64,000 nt of DNA from Micropruina sp. (GCA_016716635.1 JADJVZ010000011.1:1364001-1428000); one strand, 5' to 3'. Shown: positions 53,769 to 62,895, counted from the first letter of the stretch. Translations and numbers: made by a program. Notes: a model not told the origin generated them from the sequence alone.

Positions 53769-55211
53769 GTGGGCACCGAGGGGATCTTCGCCGCCGCGGA
53801 TCTCGGCGCCTCCAGCGGGCGGGTGATCCTCGGACGGTTGAGCGACGGCGTGCTGACCACCGAAGAGGTGGCCCGCTTCGACAACACCCCCCAGACCTTG
53901 GCCGATGGACTGCATTGGGACGGTAATCGGCTCTACGCCGCGATCCGCGATGGGTTTCGCGAGGCGCTGGCCAGGGCCGGTCACCTCGACGCCGTCGGAA
54001 TCGATACCTGGGGGGTCGACTACGGCCGTCTGGATGCCGGAGGTGCCTGGTTCGAGGCGCCGTTCAATTACCGCGACTCCCGCACCGACGGCGTGCCCGA
54101 GCGTGTCTTCGCGGTGTTGCCTCCGGCCACGCTCTACGGCATCACCGGTGCCCAAGTGCAGCCGTTCAACACGATCTTCCAGCTGGTCGCCGGGGCTGGC
54201 GATCCGGGGTGGGACGAGGTCGAATCGATCTTGCTGATGCCCGATCTTTTCGCCCACCGCCTCACCGGACGCTCGGTCGCCGAGGTCACCAACGCCTCCA
54301 CGACGGCGCTGCTCGACGTCACCAATCGCCGCTGGTCGGACGCCGTTGCCAACGTGCTGCGCACCGAGTTCGGGGCGCCCCTCCCCCACGTCCTGCCCGA
54401 ACTCGTCGAGCCTGGCACGGTGCTGGGCACCACGCTGCCAGGGGTTCTGGACGCCCCCGTGCCCGTCGTCGCCGTCGGTTCGCACGACACCGCGTCGGCC
54501 GTGGCGAGCGTCCCCGCCGAGAACGACCGGTTCGCCTACATCTCGTCCGGCACCTGGTCGCTCGTCGGCCTCGAACTCGACGCCCCCGTGCTCACCGAAG
54601 CCAGCCGCGAGGCCAACTTCACCAACGAGCTCGGCATCGACCACACCGTCCGCTACCTCAAAAACGTGATGGGCCTGTGGGTGCTCAGCGAGTGCCAGCG
54701 CGCCTGGGCCGCGGCTGGGCTCACGTCCGACCTCGCCACGCTGCTGGCCGGGGCTGCGGATCGTCCGGCGATGACCTGCGTGCTCGACATGAGCGACTCG
54801 CGGCTGATCCCCCCGGGCGACATGCCCGGACGGCTCGCCGCGATGGCCGCCGAGACTGGGCAGCCCTGGAGCTCGGATCCGATCGCCGTGACCCGGGTCA
54901 TCATGGACTCCCTCGCCGTCGCCTACGCCTCCGCCATCACCGAGGCTTGCCGCCTCTCCGGGCGCGAGGTCGACGTCGTTCACATCGTCGGGGGCGGCTC
55001 GCGCAATGCCTTGCTCTGTCAACTCACCGCCGACACGACCGGGCTCCCCGTCGTCGCCGGACCGGCCGAAGGCACGGCCCTCGGCAACCTCCTCGTTCAG
55101 GCCCGCGCCGTGGGTGCCATCAGCGGCGATCGCTGGGCGTTGCGGGCAATTGTGCGGGCCTCCGAGGCGCTGATCCGCTACGAACCGGAGCCTTCAAAAG
55201 GTTCCGATTAA
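53769..55211 (+). CDS. rhaB: Rhamnulokinase
   Basis: The 480-residue FGGY-family kinase phosphorylates L-rhamnulose at O1. It shows the ATP site AAADLGASSGRVI near the N-terminus, GIDTWGVDYGRL near 80, the substrate region of the FGGY fold and VVHIVGGGSRNALLCQLTAD near 400. The GTG at 53769 is one base after the rhaM stop. Together with rhaI, rhaM and the aldolase it completes the phosphorylating rhamnose pathway; no rhamnose transporter is in the window. Confidence 0.93.
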   Translation: MGTEGIFAAADLGASSGRVILGRLSDGVLTTEEVARFDNTPQTLADGLHWDGNRLYAAIRDGFREALARAGHLDAVGIDTWGVDYGRLDAGGAWFEAPFNYRDSRTDGVPERVFAVLPPATLYGITGAQVQPFNTIFQLVAGAGDPGWDEVESILLMPDLFAHRLTGRSVAEVTNASTTALLDVTNRRWSDAVANVLRTEFGAPLPHVLPELVEPGTVLGTTLPGVLDAPVPVVAVGSHDTASAVASVPAENDRFAYISSGTWSLVGLELDAPVLTEASREANFTNELGIDHTVRYLKNVMGLWVLSECQRAWAAAGLTSDLATLLAGAADRPAMTCVLDMSDSRLIPPGDMPGRLAAMAAETGQPWSSDPIAVTRVIMDSLAVAYASAITEACRLSGREVDVVHIVGGGSRNALLCQLTADTTGLPVVAGPAEGTALGNLLVQARAVGAISGDRWALRAIVRASEALIRYEPEPSKGSD

Positions 55212-55253
55212 TCATCGTTTCTGCTACGTTATACTTACCTTTCTGATTCAGAA
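55208..55253 (+). promoter_or_regulatory. Promoter and palindrome upstream of the dehydrogenase operon
   Basis: TTAATC (55208-55213) and TATACT (55230-55235) are spaced 16 bp apart. The perfect 13-bp palindrome TTCTGATTCAGAA (55241-55253) lies at the expected transcription start, 17 bp before the E2 ATG, a repressor-like position. No regulator gene is adjacent. Confidence 0.5.
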
Positions 55254-55269
55254 GAAAGTCTGGTGACAG

Positions 55270-56652
55270 ATGGCCCGCGTCGTCGTGATGCCGCAGCTGG
55301 GTAATACCGTCGAGTCTTGCCTCGTGACCGCCTGGTTGGTGGCCGTGGGTGACACCGTCGATGAGGCGAGCCTGCTCTGCGAGATCGAAACCGATAAATC
55401 CACCATGGAGGTGCCCTCCGGCGTCTCCGGCACGGTGCTGGCCCTCCTCGCCGAAGAGGGCGACGACGTTCCCGTCAAGGAGCCCATCGCCGTCATCGGC
55501 GCCCCGGGCGAGTCCGTCGCGGATGCCCTCGCCGAAGCCGGCTTCAGTGGCGCCGAGCCCCTCTCCGAAGGCGCTGCCCCCGCTCCCGAAACCCCCGCAC
55601 CCGCCCCGGCGGCTGCCACCCCCGCCCCGGCGACCGCTGTCGCGGCGCCGGTGACCGCGTCTGCCGCGAGTCCTCGGGCCAAGGGTTTGGCTTCAGCGTC
55701 GGGACTCCCCCTCTCTGCTGTCGCGGCTGGCACGGGTCCCCATGGACGGGTCATTGAGCGCGACGTCCGCGCCACGTTGGACGCCGGTCCGGCGCTGACC
55801 CGCGGCGCCGCAGCGACCGCGGACAGCTTCGCGTCCGCGGCCTCCGGGACTGGCCTAGGCGGTCGCGTCACCACATCGGACCTCACCACCCCTGTCCCCG
55901 CTGCAGTCGCCGCCGCCTCTTCGGCCGCCGCCGCTGTCGACACTGCGTTCCCGGGTGGCTTCGCGGATACCCCGTTGAAGGGCGTCCGCAAGATCATCGC
56001 CGAACGCATGATGGAATCCCTCGCCAGCTCGGCCCAGCTCACCTACACCGCCACGGCGCCGGCCGCGGGCCTGATGGCGCTGCGCAAGCGCCTCAAGGAT
56101 TCCGATCCGGCGCTCGGCATGAGCGGCATCACCGTGGGCGATCTGGTCGGCTACGCCGCCGTCCGCACCCTCGCCAACCACCCGCTGCTCAACGCGCACC
56201 TGGCGAACAACGTGCTTCGGAAGTTCGACAGCGTCCACCTCGGCATGGCCGTCGACACCCCGCGCGGGTTGTTGGTGCCGACGCTGCGGTTCGCGTCCGG
56301 GCTAACCCTGCGCGAGTTCTCCGCGCAGAGCAAGGCCCTCGCGGGCGAGGCGATCGGCGGCTCGATCAGCCCCGATTTGCTCACCGGTGCCAGCTTCACG
56401 GTGAGCAACCTCGGCGCGTTCGGCATCGAGTCGTTCACGCCGCTCTTGAATGTGCCGCAGGTGGCGATCCTTGGGGTGGACGCGATCTTCCCCCGGGCCA
56501 CCATCAAGCCGGACGGGACGGTGGGCGCCGAGCAGCGCATTGGCTTGTCGCTCACCGCCGACCATCGGGTCATCGACGGCGCGGACGCCGCTCGCTACCT
56601 GAAGGATCTGGCCGTGGCCATCGCGAACATCGACCTCACGGTCATGGGCTGA
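55270..56652 (+). CDS. 2-oxoacid dehydrogenase E2 (dihydrolipoamide acyltransferase)
   Basis: The 460-residue protein has an N-terminal lipoyl domain with K43 in EIETDKSTMEV, an alanine/proline-rich linker (about 102-133), a peripheral-subunit-binding domain at about 134-170 (SPRAKGLASASGLPLSAV, GTGPHGRVIERDV), a second, degenerate copy of its C-terminal part at about 183-208 (SGTGLGGRVTTSDL) and a catalytic domain to the end (SLTADHRVIDGADAA). It transfers the acyl group to CoA. It is the first gene of the E2-E3-E1 operon. Confidence 0.9.
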   Translation: MARVVVMPQLGNTVESCLVTAWLVAVGDTVDEASLLCEIETDKSTMEVPSGVSGTVLALLAEEGDDVPVKEPIAVIGAPGESVADALAEAGFSGAEPLSEGAAPAPETPAPAPAAATPAPATAVAAPVTASAASPRAKGLASASGLPLSAVAAGTGPHGRVIERDVRATLDAGPALTRGAAATADSFASAASGTGLGGRVTTSDLTTPVPAAVAAASSAAAAVDTAFPGGFADTPLKGVRKIIAERMMESLASSAQLTYTATAPAAGLMALRKRLKDSDPALGMSGITVGDLVGYAAVRTLANHPLLNAHLANNVLRKFDSVHLGMAVDTPRGLLVPTLRFASGLTLREFSAQSKALAGEAIGGSISPDLLTGASFTVSNLGAFGIESFTPLLNVPQVAILGVDAIFPRATIKPDGTVGAEQRIGLSLTADHRVIDGADAARYLKDLAVAIANIDLTVMG

Positions 56653-56659
56653 GGGCGGC

Positions 56660-58030
56660 ATGGCTGATTACGACGTCATCGTCCTCGGGGGTGGCCCCGG
56701 CGGTTACCTGGCCGCGGAGCGCCTCGGCCACGCGGGGCTGCGCGTGCTGCTCATCGAGAAGGAATCCCTCGGCGGCACCTGCCTGAACGTGGGGTGCATC
56801 CCCACCAAGAGCCTACTCAACTCGGCCAAGCTCTACAGCCACGCGCTGCACTCGGCTCAGTACGGCGTTGACGCCGAGGGCGTCACCTTCGATTGGACGC
56901 GCGTGCAGGCATGGAAAGCCGACGTGGTCTCGAAGCTGGTCGCCGGCGTCGCCGCCAGCGAAAAGCGGGCCAAGGTCGAGGTCCTCAACGGGTTCGGCAC
57001 CCTCATCGCTCCGGGTGTCGTCGAAGTGAACGGGCAGCGCAAGACGTCCGATCACGTCATCCTTGCCACCGGCTCGGTGCCCGCGATGCCCCCGATCCCG
57101 GGCACCAAAGACAACCCCCTGGTCGTCGACTCCACCGGGCTTCTCGCGGTCCCCGAACTGCCGCGCCGCCTCGCCGTCATCGGCGGCGGGGTCATCGGTG
57201 TCGAGTTCGCCTCGCTGTTTGCCGCCTTCGGCGTCGAGGTGACCGTCGTCGAGATGCTCCCCGAGATCGTGCCCTTCTTGGACGACGACCTCGCCGCGCG
57301 CCTGCGCAAGGGCATCCAGGGCGTCACCTTCCACCTGGGCGCGCGCGTCCAAAGTGTCGAGGGCGGCAACGTCGCGTTCACCGATGCCAAGGGGTCCGCG
57401 AAGGTGGTCGAGGCCGATCTCGTGCTCGTCGCCACCGGGCGCCGTCCGCTGATCGACGGCTGGGGCGCCAAGGAGGCGGGTCTCGACCTGACCCCCAAGG
57501 GCATCGTGGTCGACGACTTCATGCGCACCAACCTTCCCAACGTCTGGGCCGTCGGCGACGTCACCGGACGAAGCCTGCTGGCGCACGCCGCCTACCGCAT
57601 GGGCGAGATCGCTGCGGCCCACATCATCGACGCCACCGCGGCGGCCCGCAACGGCCAGCGGCTGCGCCCGGACACGATCCCCTGGGCCGTGTACACCCAG
57701 CCCGAGGCCGCAGGCGTCGGCCTCACCGAGGCCACCGCGAAGGCGCGCGGCCTGGACGTCATCACGGCGACCGTCCCGATGGCGGTCTCCGGACGGTTCA
57801 TCGCCGAGAACGGCCTCCGCGGCGCGGGCGCTGTGAAGCTCATTGCCGAGAAGTCCACGAGGATCGTCCGCGGCATCCACATGGTCGGGCCCTACGCCCC
57901 CGAGACCATCTGGGGTGCAGCCGTCGTCCTCGAAACCGAACTCACCGTGGACGACCTGCGCCAGGTCGCCTTCCCCCACCCGACCGTCTCCGAAGCGATT
58001 CGCGAGGCCGCCTGGGCCATCGCCGACTGA
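56660..58030 (+). CDS. lpdA: Dihydrolipoyl dehydrogenase (E3)
   Basis: The 456-residue flavoprotein has the FAD motif VLGGGPGGYLAAERLG, the redox-active disulfide GGTCLNVGCIPTKSLL (C42 and C47), the NAD motif VIGGGVIGVEFASLF near 175 and a C-terminal FPHPTVSEAI carrying the catalytic histidine. It regenerates lipoamide of the E2 chain. It starts 7 bp after the E2 stop. Confidence 0.95.
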   Translation: MADYDVIVLGGGPGGYLAAERLGHAGLRVLLIEKESLGGTCLNVGCIPTKSLLNSAKLYSHALHSAQYGVDAEGVTFDWTRVQAWKADVVSKLVAGVAASEKRAKVEVLNGFGTLIAPGVVEVNGQRKTSDHVILATGSVPAMPPIPGTKDNPLVVDSTGLLAVPELPRRLAVIGGGVIGVEFASLFAAFGVEVTVVEMLPEIVPFLDDDLAARLRKGIQGVTFHLGARVQSVEGGNVAFTDAKGSAKVVEADLVLVATGRRPLIDGWGAKEAGLDLTPKGIVVDDFMRTNLPNVWAVGDVTGRSLLAHAAYRMGEIAAAHIIDATAAARNGQRLRPDTIPWAVYTQPEAAGVGLTEATAKARGLDVITATVPMAVSGRFIAENGLRGAGAVKLIAEKSTRIVRGIHMVGPYAPETIWGAAVVLETELTVDDLRQVAFPHPTVSEAIREAAWAIAD

Positions 58031-58056
58031 TTTTCACGCACGAAAGAGCACAGAAC

Positions 58057-60513
58057 ATGACCAAGTCCCTGATCGTCAGCCCGGCCGCCGTCCGCGCCAA
58101 GGGCACCCTGACCTTCCCCACGATCCCGGTGAACGCGTATGACCGCAGCTTCGCCACCGAGCTGAAGCACTTCGGCCCCGAGGGCCTCATCGCGATGCTG
58201 CACGACATGATCGTCATCCGCGAGTTCGAGGGGATGCTGAACTCGATCAAGACCACCGGTGGGTGGAACGGCGTCGAGTACAACCACAAGGGCCCGGCGC
58301 ACTTGTCGCTCGGCCAGGAGGCCGCCGCCGTCGGCCAGGCCGCCGAGCTGGACGCCGACGACTACATCTTCGGTTCACACCGGAGCCACGGCGAGATCCT
58401 CGCCAAGAGCTTCTCGGCCGCGCGCCGCATGGATCAGGCCAAGCTCGGCCAGATCATGAGCACCTTCCTCGACGGCGACACCCTGCGCTACGCCGAGAAG
58501 ATCGGCTACGGGACGCCCGACGAGCTCACCGAAAACTTCATCATGTTCGGCACTCTCGCAGAGATCTTCGCCCGCAAGGTCGGCTTCAACCGGGGCATGG
58601 GCGGCTCTATGCACGCCTTCTTCACGCCGTTCGGCTCGATGCCCAACAACGCCATCGTGGGCGGCTCGGCCCCCATCGCCACCGGTTCTGCGCTGTTCAA
58701 GCGCGTGAACGGCAAACCCGGCATCGTGGTTTCCAACATCGGCGATGCGTCGATGGCGTGTGGGCCGGTGTGGGAAGCGATGATGTTCGCCGCCATGGAT
58801 CAGTACCGGAGCCTCTGGGAGGCCAGCGACGGCGGCAATCCCCCGATCCTGTTCAACTTCTTCAACAACTTCTACGGCATGGGCGGCCAGACCGCCGGCG
58901 AGACCATGGGCTACGACATCCTCGCCCGGGTGGGCGCGGGCGTGAACCCCGAGGCCATGCATGCCGAGCGGGTCGACGGTTACAACCCGCTGGCCGTCGC
59001 GGATGCCGTCCGTCGCAAGAAGGAATTGCTGCTGGCCGGCAAGGGTCCCGTCCTGCTCGACACCATCACGTATCGCATCTCGGGGCACTCCCCCTCCGAT
59101 GCCTCCTCCTACCGCACCCGCGACGAGGTCGAGGCGTGGGAGGCCGCCGATTCGATCGCCGCCTTCTCGGATCTGCTGGTGAGCAAGAAGGTCATCACCG
59201 AGACCGGCGTTTCGGACCTGCGCGGACGCCTGGTCGAGCGCCTCACCAAGGTGCTGGCGCTGGCGTCGTCCGACACCGAACTGCCCCGCGTGGACGCGAC
59301 CATGATCGAGTCGGTCATGCTCTCCAACGGCCACGTCGAGGCGTTCGACGACCGCGCACCCGAGTTGCTGCAGCCCCTCGCCGAGAACGCCCGCGTGAAG
59401 GCCCTCGCGAACAAGGTGCGCAAGACCACGGACGCCGACGGCAAGGCCGTCAGCAAGGTCAAGATGTTCCAGTTCCGGGACGCGCTGTTCGAGGCCATGG
59501 CGCATCGGTATGCCATTGATCCGACGATGGCGGCCTGGGGCGAGGACGTCCGCGACTGGGGCGGCGCGTTCGCCGTCTACCGCGGGCTCACCGAGCTCTT
59601 GCCGTACAAGCGCCTGTTCAACAGCCCCATCGCCGAGGCGGCGATCGTCGGCGCGGGCGTCGGGTACGCCCTCTCCGGCGGCCGGGCCGTGGTCGAGCTG
59701 ATGTACTGCGACTTCCTCGGACGCGCCGGCGACGAGGTCTTCAACCAGGCCTCCAAGTGGCAGTCGATGTCGGCCGGGCTGCTCAAGATGCCGCTCGTCG
59801 TCCGCGTGAGCATCGGCAACAAGTACGGCGCCCAGCACTCGCAGGACTGGTCCGCGCTCGTGGCCCACATCCCCGGCCTCAAGGTCTACTTCCCCGCCAG
59901 CCCGACCGACGCCAAGGGCATGCTCAACCTCGCCCTGCGCGGCACCGATCCGGTGATCTTCCTCGAGAGCCAGCTGCTCTACGACATCGGCGAGCAGTTC
60001 GAGGCCGACGGCGTCCCCACCGGGTACTACGAGACCCCCGAGGGACAGCCTGTGGTCCGCCGCGAAGGCACGGACGTGACCATCGCCACCCTCGGCGCCA
60101 CGTTGTACCGGGCGCTTGAGGCCGCGGACACCCTGCAGTCGAAGTACGGCGTTTCGGCCGAGGTCATCGATCTCCGCTTCGTCGCGCCGCTGGACTACGA
60201 GGTGTTGCTGGCTTCCGTTCGCAAGACCGGACGTCTTGTCTTGGCCTCCGATGCCGTCGAGCGGGGTTCGTTCCTGAACACGATTGCGACGACCGTCCAA
60301 TCGGTGGCCTTCGACGCCCTCGACGCCCCCATCACCGTCGTCGGCGCCCGCAACCACATCACCCCGGCCCCCGAGCTCGAGGACCTGTTCTTCCCCCAGC
60401 CCGGCTGGATCATCGACGCCATCCACGAGCGGGTCCTGCCCCTGCCCGGCCCCGTGCCGGCGTCCAACGCCACGGAAGGTGAGATCGTCCGACGGGCACG
60501 ACTGGGGGTCTAG
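58057..60513 (+). CDS. 2-oxoacid (or acetoin) dehydrogenase E1, alpha and beta chains fused
   Basis: The 818-residue protein joins the two E1 subunits. The first half (about 1-400) contains the alpha part with the thiamine-diphosphate motif NIGDASMACGPVWE ... NFFNNFYGMGGQ; the second half (from about 467, MFQFRDALFEAMAHRYAIDPTMAAWGEDV) is the beta part with the transketolase-type PLVVRVSIGNKYGAQHSQDWSAL and the FVAPLDYEVL segments. Substrate cannot be decided from sequence: branched-chain 2-oxoacid, pyruvate-like or acetoin. The ATG at 58057 follows AAAGAGCACAGAAC; a longer open frame upstream reads through the E3 gene and is not coding. Confidence 0.9.
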   Translation: MTKSLIVSPAAVRAKGTLTFPTIPVNAYDRSFATELKHFGPEGLIAMLHDMIVIREFEGMLNSIKTTGGWNGVEYNHKGPAHLSLGQEAAAVGQAAELDADDYIFGSHRSHGEILAKSFSAARRMDQAKLGQIMSTFLDGDTLRYAEKIGYGTPDELTENFIMFGTLAEIFARKVGFNRGMGGSMHAFFTPFGSMPNNAIVGGSAPIATGSALFKRVNGKPGIVVSNIGDASMACGPVWEAMMFAAMDQYRSLWEASDGGNPPILFNFFNNFYGMGGQTAGETMGYDILARVGAGVNPEAMHAERVDGYNPLAVADAVRRKKELLLAGKGPVLLDTITYRISGHSPSDASSYRTRDEVEAWEAADSIAAFSDLLVSKKVITETGVSDLRGRLVERLTKVLALASSDTELPRVDATMIESVMLSNGHVEAFDDRAPELLQPLAENARVKALANKVRKTTDADGKAVSKVKMFQFRDALFEAMAHRYAIDPTMAAWGEDVRDWGGAFAVYRGLTELLPYKRLFNSPIAEAAIVGAGVGYALSGGRAVVELMYCDFLGRAGDEVFNQASKWQSMSAGLLKMPLVVRVSIGNKYGAQHSQDWSALVAHIPGLKVYFPASPTDAKGMLNLALRGTDPVIFLESQLLYDIGEQFEADGVPTGYYETPEGQPVVRREGTDVTIATLGATLYRALEAADTLQSKYGVSAEVIDLRFVAPLDYEVLLASVRKTGRLVLASDAVERGSFLNTIATTVQSVAFDALDAPITVVGARNHITPAPELEDLFFPQPGWIIDAIHERVLPLPGPVPASNATEGEIVRRARLGV

Positions 60514-60570
60514 CAACCCTTGCCCATCGCTCAATGCTTGCCATGGAGGATTCTCGCTAACGATTTCCTC

Positions 60571-60803
60571 ATGGTGAGCGAAGAGCAGATTCAACAATCG
60601 GCCGATGAGACTGATTCCGGGTACGCATCGCCGAGCTGAAGCGTCGCGGACGAGGTCGACCCGGACCCCGAGCCGAGCCGATGCAGGTCGTCGCCGTGCG
60701 ACTGACCGCGGAGGAACTTGGGGCCCCGGACGCCGCCGCGGAAGGACAGGGCCTGAGTCGGTCCGAAGCCATCCGGGCCGCCCTCGCCCAGTACGCGGCG
60801 TGA
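60571..60803 (+). pseudogene. RHH (CopG-type) antitoxin, frameshifted
   Basis: The frame at 60571 gives MVSEEQIQQSADETDSGY and then stops at 60637; the expected continuation IAELKRRGRGRPG ... MQVVAVRLTAEELGAPDA ... GLSRSEAIRAALAQYAA is encoded in another frame (net -1) up to the TGA at 60803. Together the two halves read as a ribbon-helix-helix antitoxin of normal size. A GGAGG precedes the ATG by about 20 bp. A GTG overlapping the TGA begins a toxin-like remnant. Confidence 0.75.
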
Positions 60804-60964
60804 AGGTCCACCCCAGCGACCTCCCGAGACGCATCCCAATTCGGAGGTACAGGTCCCTAAAGAGCTCGTGCCCTAAAGATTCTGGAACCGTTGCCGGACG
60901 GGACTCGCTAGCCGACGTCGGACACGCCATGCCACCAGAGCGGGCTATTTCTCGCGTAGACTGA
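60800..60964 (+). pseudogene. Toxin remnant after the broken antitoxin
   Basis: GTG at 60800 overlaps the antitoxin TGA (GTGA). Only the first ten or so residues (VKVHPSDLPRR) look like the N-terminus of small toxins that follow such antitoxins; the remaining codons are unrelated and end at 60964. The rest of the toxin is missing. Confidence 0.45.
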
Positions 60965-60999
60965 GAGGTACCCAGATAACTCCTATTTAGAGGTTTACG

Positions 61000-61941
61000 A
61001 TGGTCGACAGTTTGCTTTTGTCCCTACGAGATCAAGCGCTCGATGATTCACAACCTCTCGCTGGCCTGCTGCGGAAGTGCCTCGTCTTGGGTGCTGCGAC
61101 GGGGTCCGATACTTTGCGAAGCTGGGCAAGGCTCGAATTGAATGGGTACGCACCAGGAGCGGAGGCGCCTTCATACCGGACCCTCCCGACACCTCCGATC
61201 ACAATAGATTATCAAAGCGGCCCCAACTTAATACGAGGCCAAGTTTTGAGTCGCCTGGAGCTCCCCAAGAACGCCCTGAACGCAATCGGGGATACGTTCG
61301 TCCTTTCGGGCCCTATCGAAGAACTCGAGCCCCTAGCAACGAAGACGACCATTTCATTCACAAATGACGCCCTCGCCTACACGCGGGTGCTCCTGAATGA
61401 GGATTCAAATCCATTTCAAAGCATCATCGGCATCTGGTTCAAGATACCCGGTTCGTTGATCTCTGGCGTATTGGGGCAAGTTCGCTCGCAGCTGGTGGAT
61501 CTAGTGGCAGAACTCTTGGTTGACAACCCACTGCTAGAACTTCCGGGCAAGGCAAAGGTCGATGAAGCCGTCAGCCTGCACATCGGAACTCAGTACAACA
61601 CGACAATCAAGGCATCGAACGGTCCAATGGCAATCGGAACCAAAGCGAAGGCGACTACACAACCATCAAGCCTCCCGGAAGCGTTGAAGTTGCTAGACGA
61701 GGTGCGTGCTGCCGCCTCTTCGGTAGGAAACGACATCGCTCGCGCCGAATTGCTCGACGCTATCAAGGTACTGGAACTAGAGGCTCGGGCCGAGAGCTTT
61801 GCGAGCACGGGAGAAATCGTCAAGAAGGCCGGAAGGCTCCGACAACTCGCAGAGACCATAGGGGCGCCGGTCCTGATCGCCGCCACTTCCGGGGCGGTTG
61901 AAGCATTCATAAACTTGGCCCTCGCAGGCGCATTCGGGTGA
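61000..61941 (+). CDS. AbiTii domain-containing protein
   Basis: The 313-residue protein starts with the AbiTii pattern (MVDSLLLSLRDQALDDSQPLAGLLRKCLVLG... LRSWARLELNGY, residues 1-50). The domain name derives from abortive-infection proteins, so a phage-defence role is plausible but unproven. The middle part is amphipathic and the C-terminal 90 residues are helical. AGAGG stands six bases before the ATG. Codon use is more AT-rich than the flanking core genes (ATA, TTA, AGA occur), a sign of horizontal transfer. No partner gene is contiguous. Confidence 0.78.
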   Translation: MVDSLLLSLRDQALDDSQPLAGLLRKCLVLGAATGSDTLRSWARLELNGYAPGAEAPSYRTLPTPPITIDYQSGPNLIRGQVLSRLELPKNALNAIGDTFVLSGPIEELEPLATKTTISFTNDALAYTRVLLNEDSNPFQSIIGIWFKIPGSLISGVLGQVRSQLVDLVAELLVDNPLLELPGKAKVDEAVSLHIGTQYNTTIKASNGPMAIGTKAKATTQPSSLPEALKLLDEVRAAASSVGNDIARAELLDAIKVLELEARAESFASTGEIVKKAGRLRQLAETIGAPVLIAATSGAVEAFINLALAGAFG

Positions 61942-62154
61942 ATAGACTTGAGCGCGGATAAGGCAGGCAACTCCTCGCGGACAAGGATGGCGACACCCGA
62001 ACAGATGCCGCCGCTGTTGGGCCAGAGACCTGGGCAACTATGGGCGAGTTCCCCTGACGCGCTGGAGAGCCGATGCACAGAGCGTGATTGCTGGACCGAA
62101 GCCAGGCGAACACGGAGGACTAGTTAATGCCAACTGTGCGTAGACAAGGTTGAG

Positions 62155-62895
62155 TTAGCCGATGCCGGGAGGGTTTACCGTGTCTGGCGCCGTGACCACG
62201 ATTGCTTCATCGGCCCAGCGAGCCACTACTGAGAGCACCGCTAGATGTTCCAGGCCTTCCTGCTCCGACCATTCGATGACGTCGTGAGCAGCTGGGTTTC
62301 TGATCCCTGCGAACGCACCCTGGGCGATCAGATGCAGTCCCTCTTGGCGTGACCTCCACGACTTATCCTTCTTATTTCCGGGATGGTGCAGGCGAGCCTG
62401 ACCCGGCCGGGGGTCCTCCGGTGAGAACACTTGGGATACGAGTTCCCGCTCATTGAGATGCGAGCCGACACGTGCCTTGATATGAGCCGACAGCGCTACT
62501 GCGGCCTGCCCCACCGCCACACGATACGAAGCGGTACTCCAAACTACGGCCGCACCAGCCCACACCACGGCGTGCAGCCGATCAGCCGCCAGGCTGGGCG
62601 AGTCGAGGGCAAGGCGCACCTCAAGATCTTGCCTGTCGTTGAGGAGTCCCAATCCTTGCCGGACGCGCCGATCAGGATCGCCCGTTGTGTACCCGAGGCC
62701 CTTGAAACCCTTCGCGAGGGCAGGGTCTAGCCGCCCAAGGATTCGAGATACAGTCGGCTGTCGTATTTGGGCCTCATGGTCGACACGCCGACACGCCTCC
62801 GAATACTCATAACCTGCCTGTCGATATAGCAGCTGGTACTGCTCGCACAACTGCAGGTACTCCTCGAGCTTGACTCGCATCCATTCAACATCCAC
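62155..62895 (-). CDS. TIGR02391 family protein (putative defence-associated)
   Basis: The 246-residue protein has an N-terminal helical region and a C-terminal TIGR02391 (Ymh-type) domain: HAVVWAGAAVVWSTASYRVAVGQAAVALSAHIKARVG ... LVSQVFSPEDPRPG ... GLHLIAQGAFAGIRNPAAHDV, around residues 105-215. Proteins of this kind are often found beside restriction and other defence genes; the activity is not known. It starts with GTG at 62895 (an ATG five codons later is possible). It is convergent with the AbiTii gene, 213 bp away, a region with no visible gene. Confidence 0.75.
   Translation of the reverse strand: MDVEWMRVKLEEYLQLCEQYQLLYRQAGYEYSEACRRVDHEAQIRQPTVSRILGRLDPALAKGFKGLGYTTGDPDRRVRQGLGLLNDRQDLEVRLALDSPSLAADRLHAVVWAGAAVVWSTASYRVAVGQAAVALSAHIKARVGSHLNERELVSQVFSPEDPRPGQARLHHPGNKKDKSWRSRQEGLHLIAQGAFAGIRNPAAHDVIEWSEQEGLEHLAVLSVVARWADEAIVVTAPDTVNPPGIG

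Noticed and set aside
56893..58056. Extension of the E1 frame upstream through the E3 gene
   Set aside because: The extension is an arginine-rich shadow of the E3 gene; ATG 58057 gives the family start.
60571..60803. Programmed frameshifting in the antitoxin
   Set aside because: No slippery heptamer or downstream structure is visible at the junction, and the following toxin is truncated, which fits decay better.
58375..60930. An 851-codon open frame antisense to the E1 gene
   Set aside because: The plus-strand E1 enzyme has complete catalytic motifs over the same bases; the antisense product looks like codon-bias shadow.
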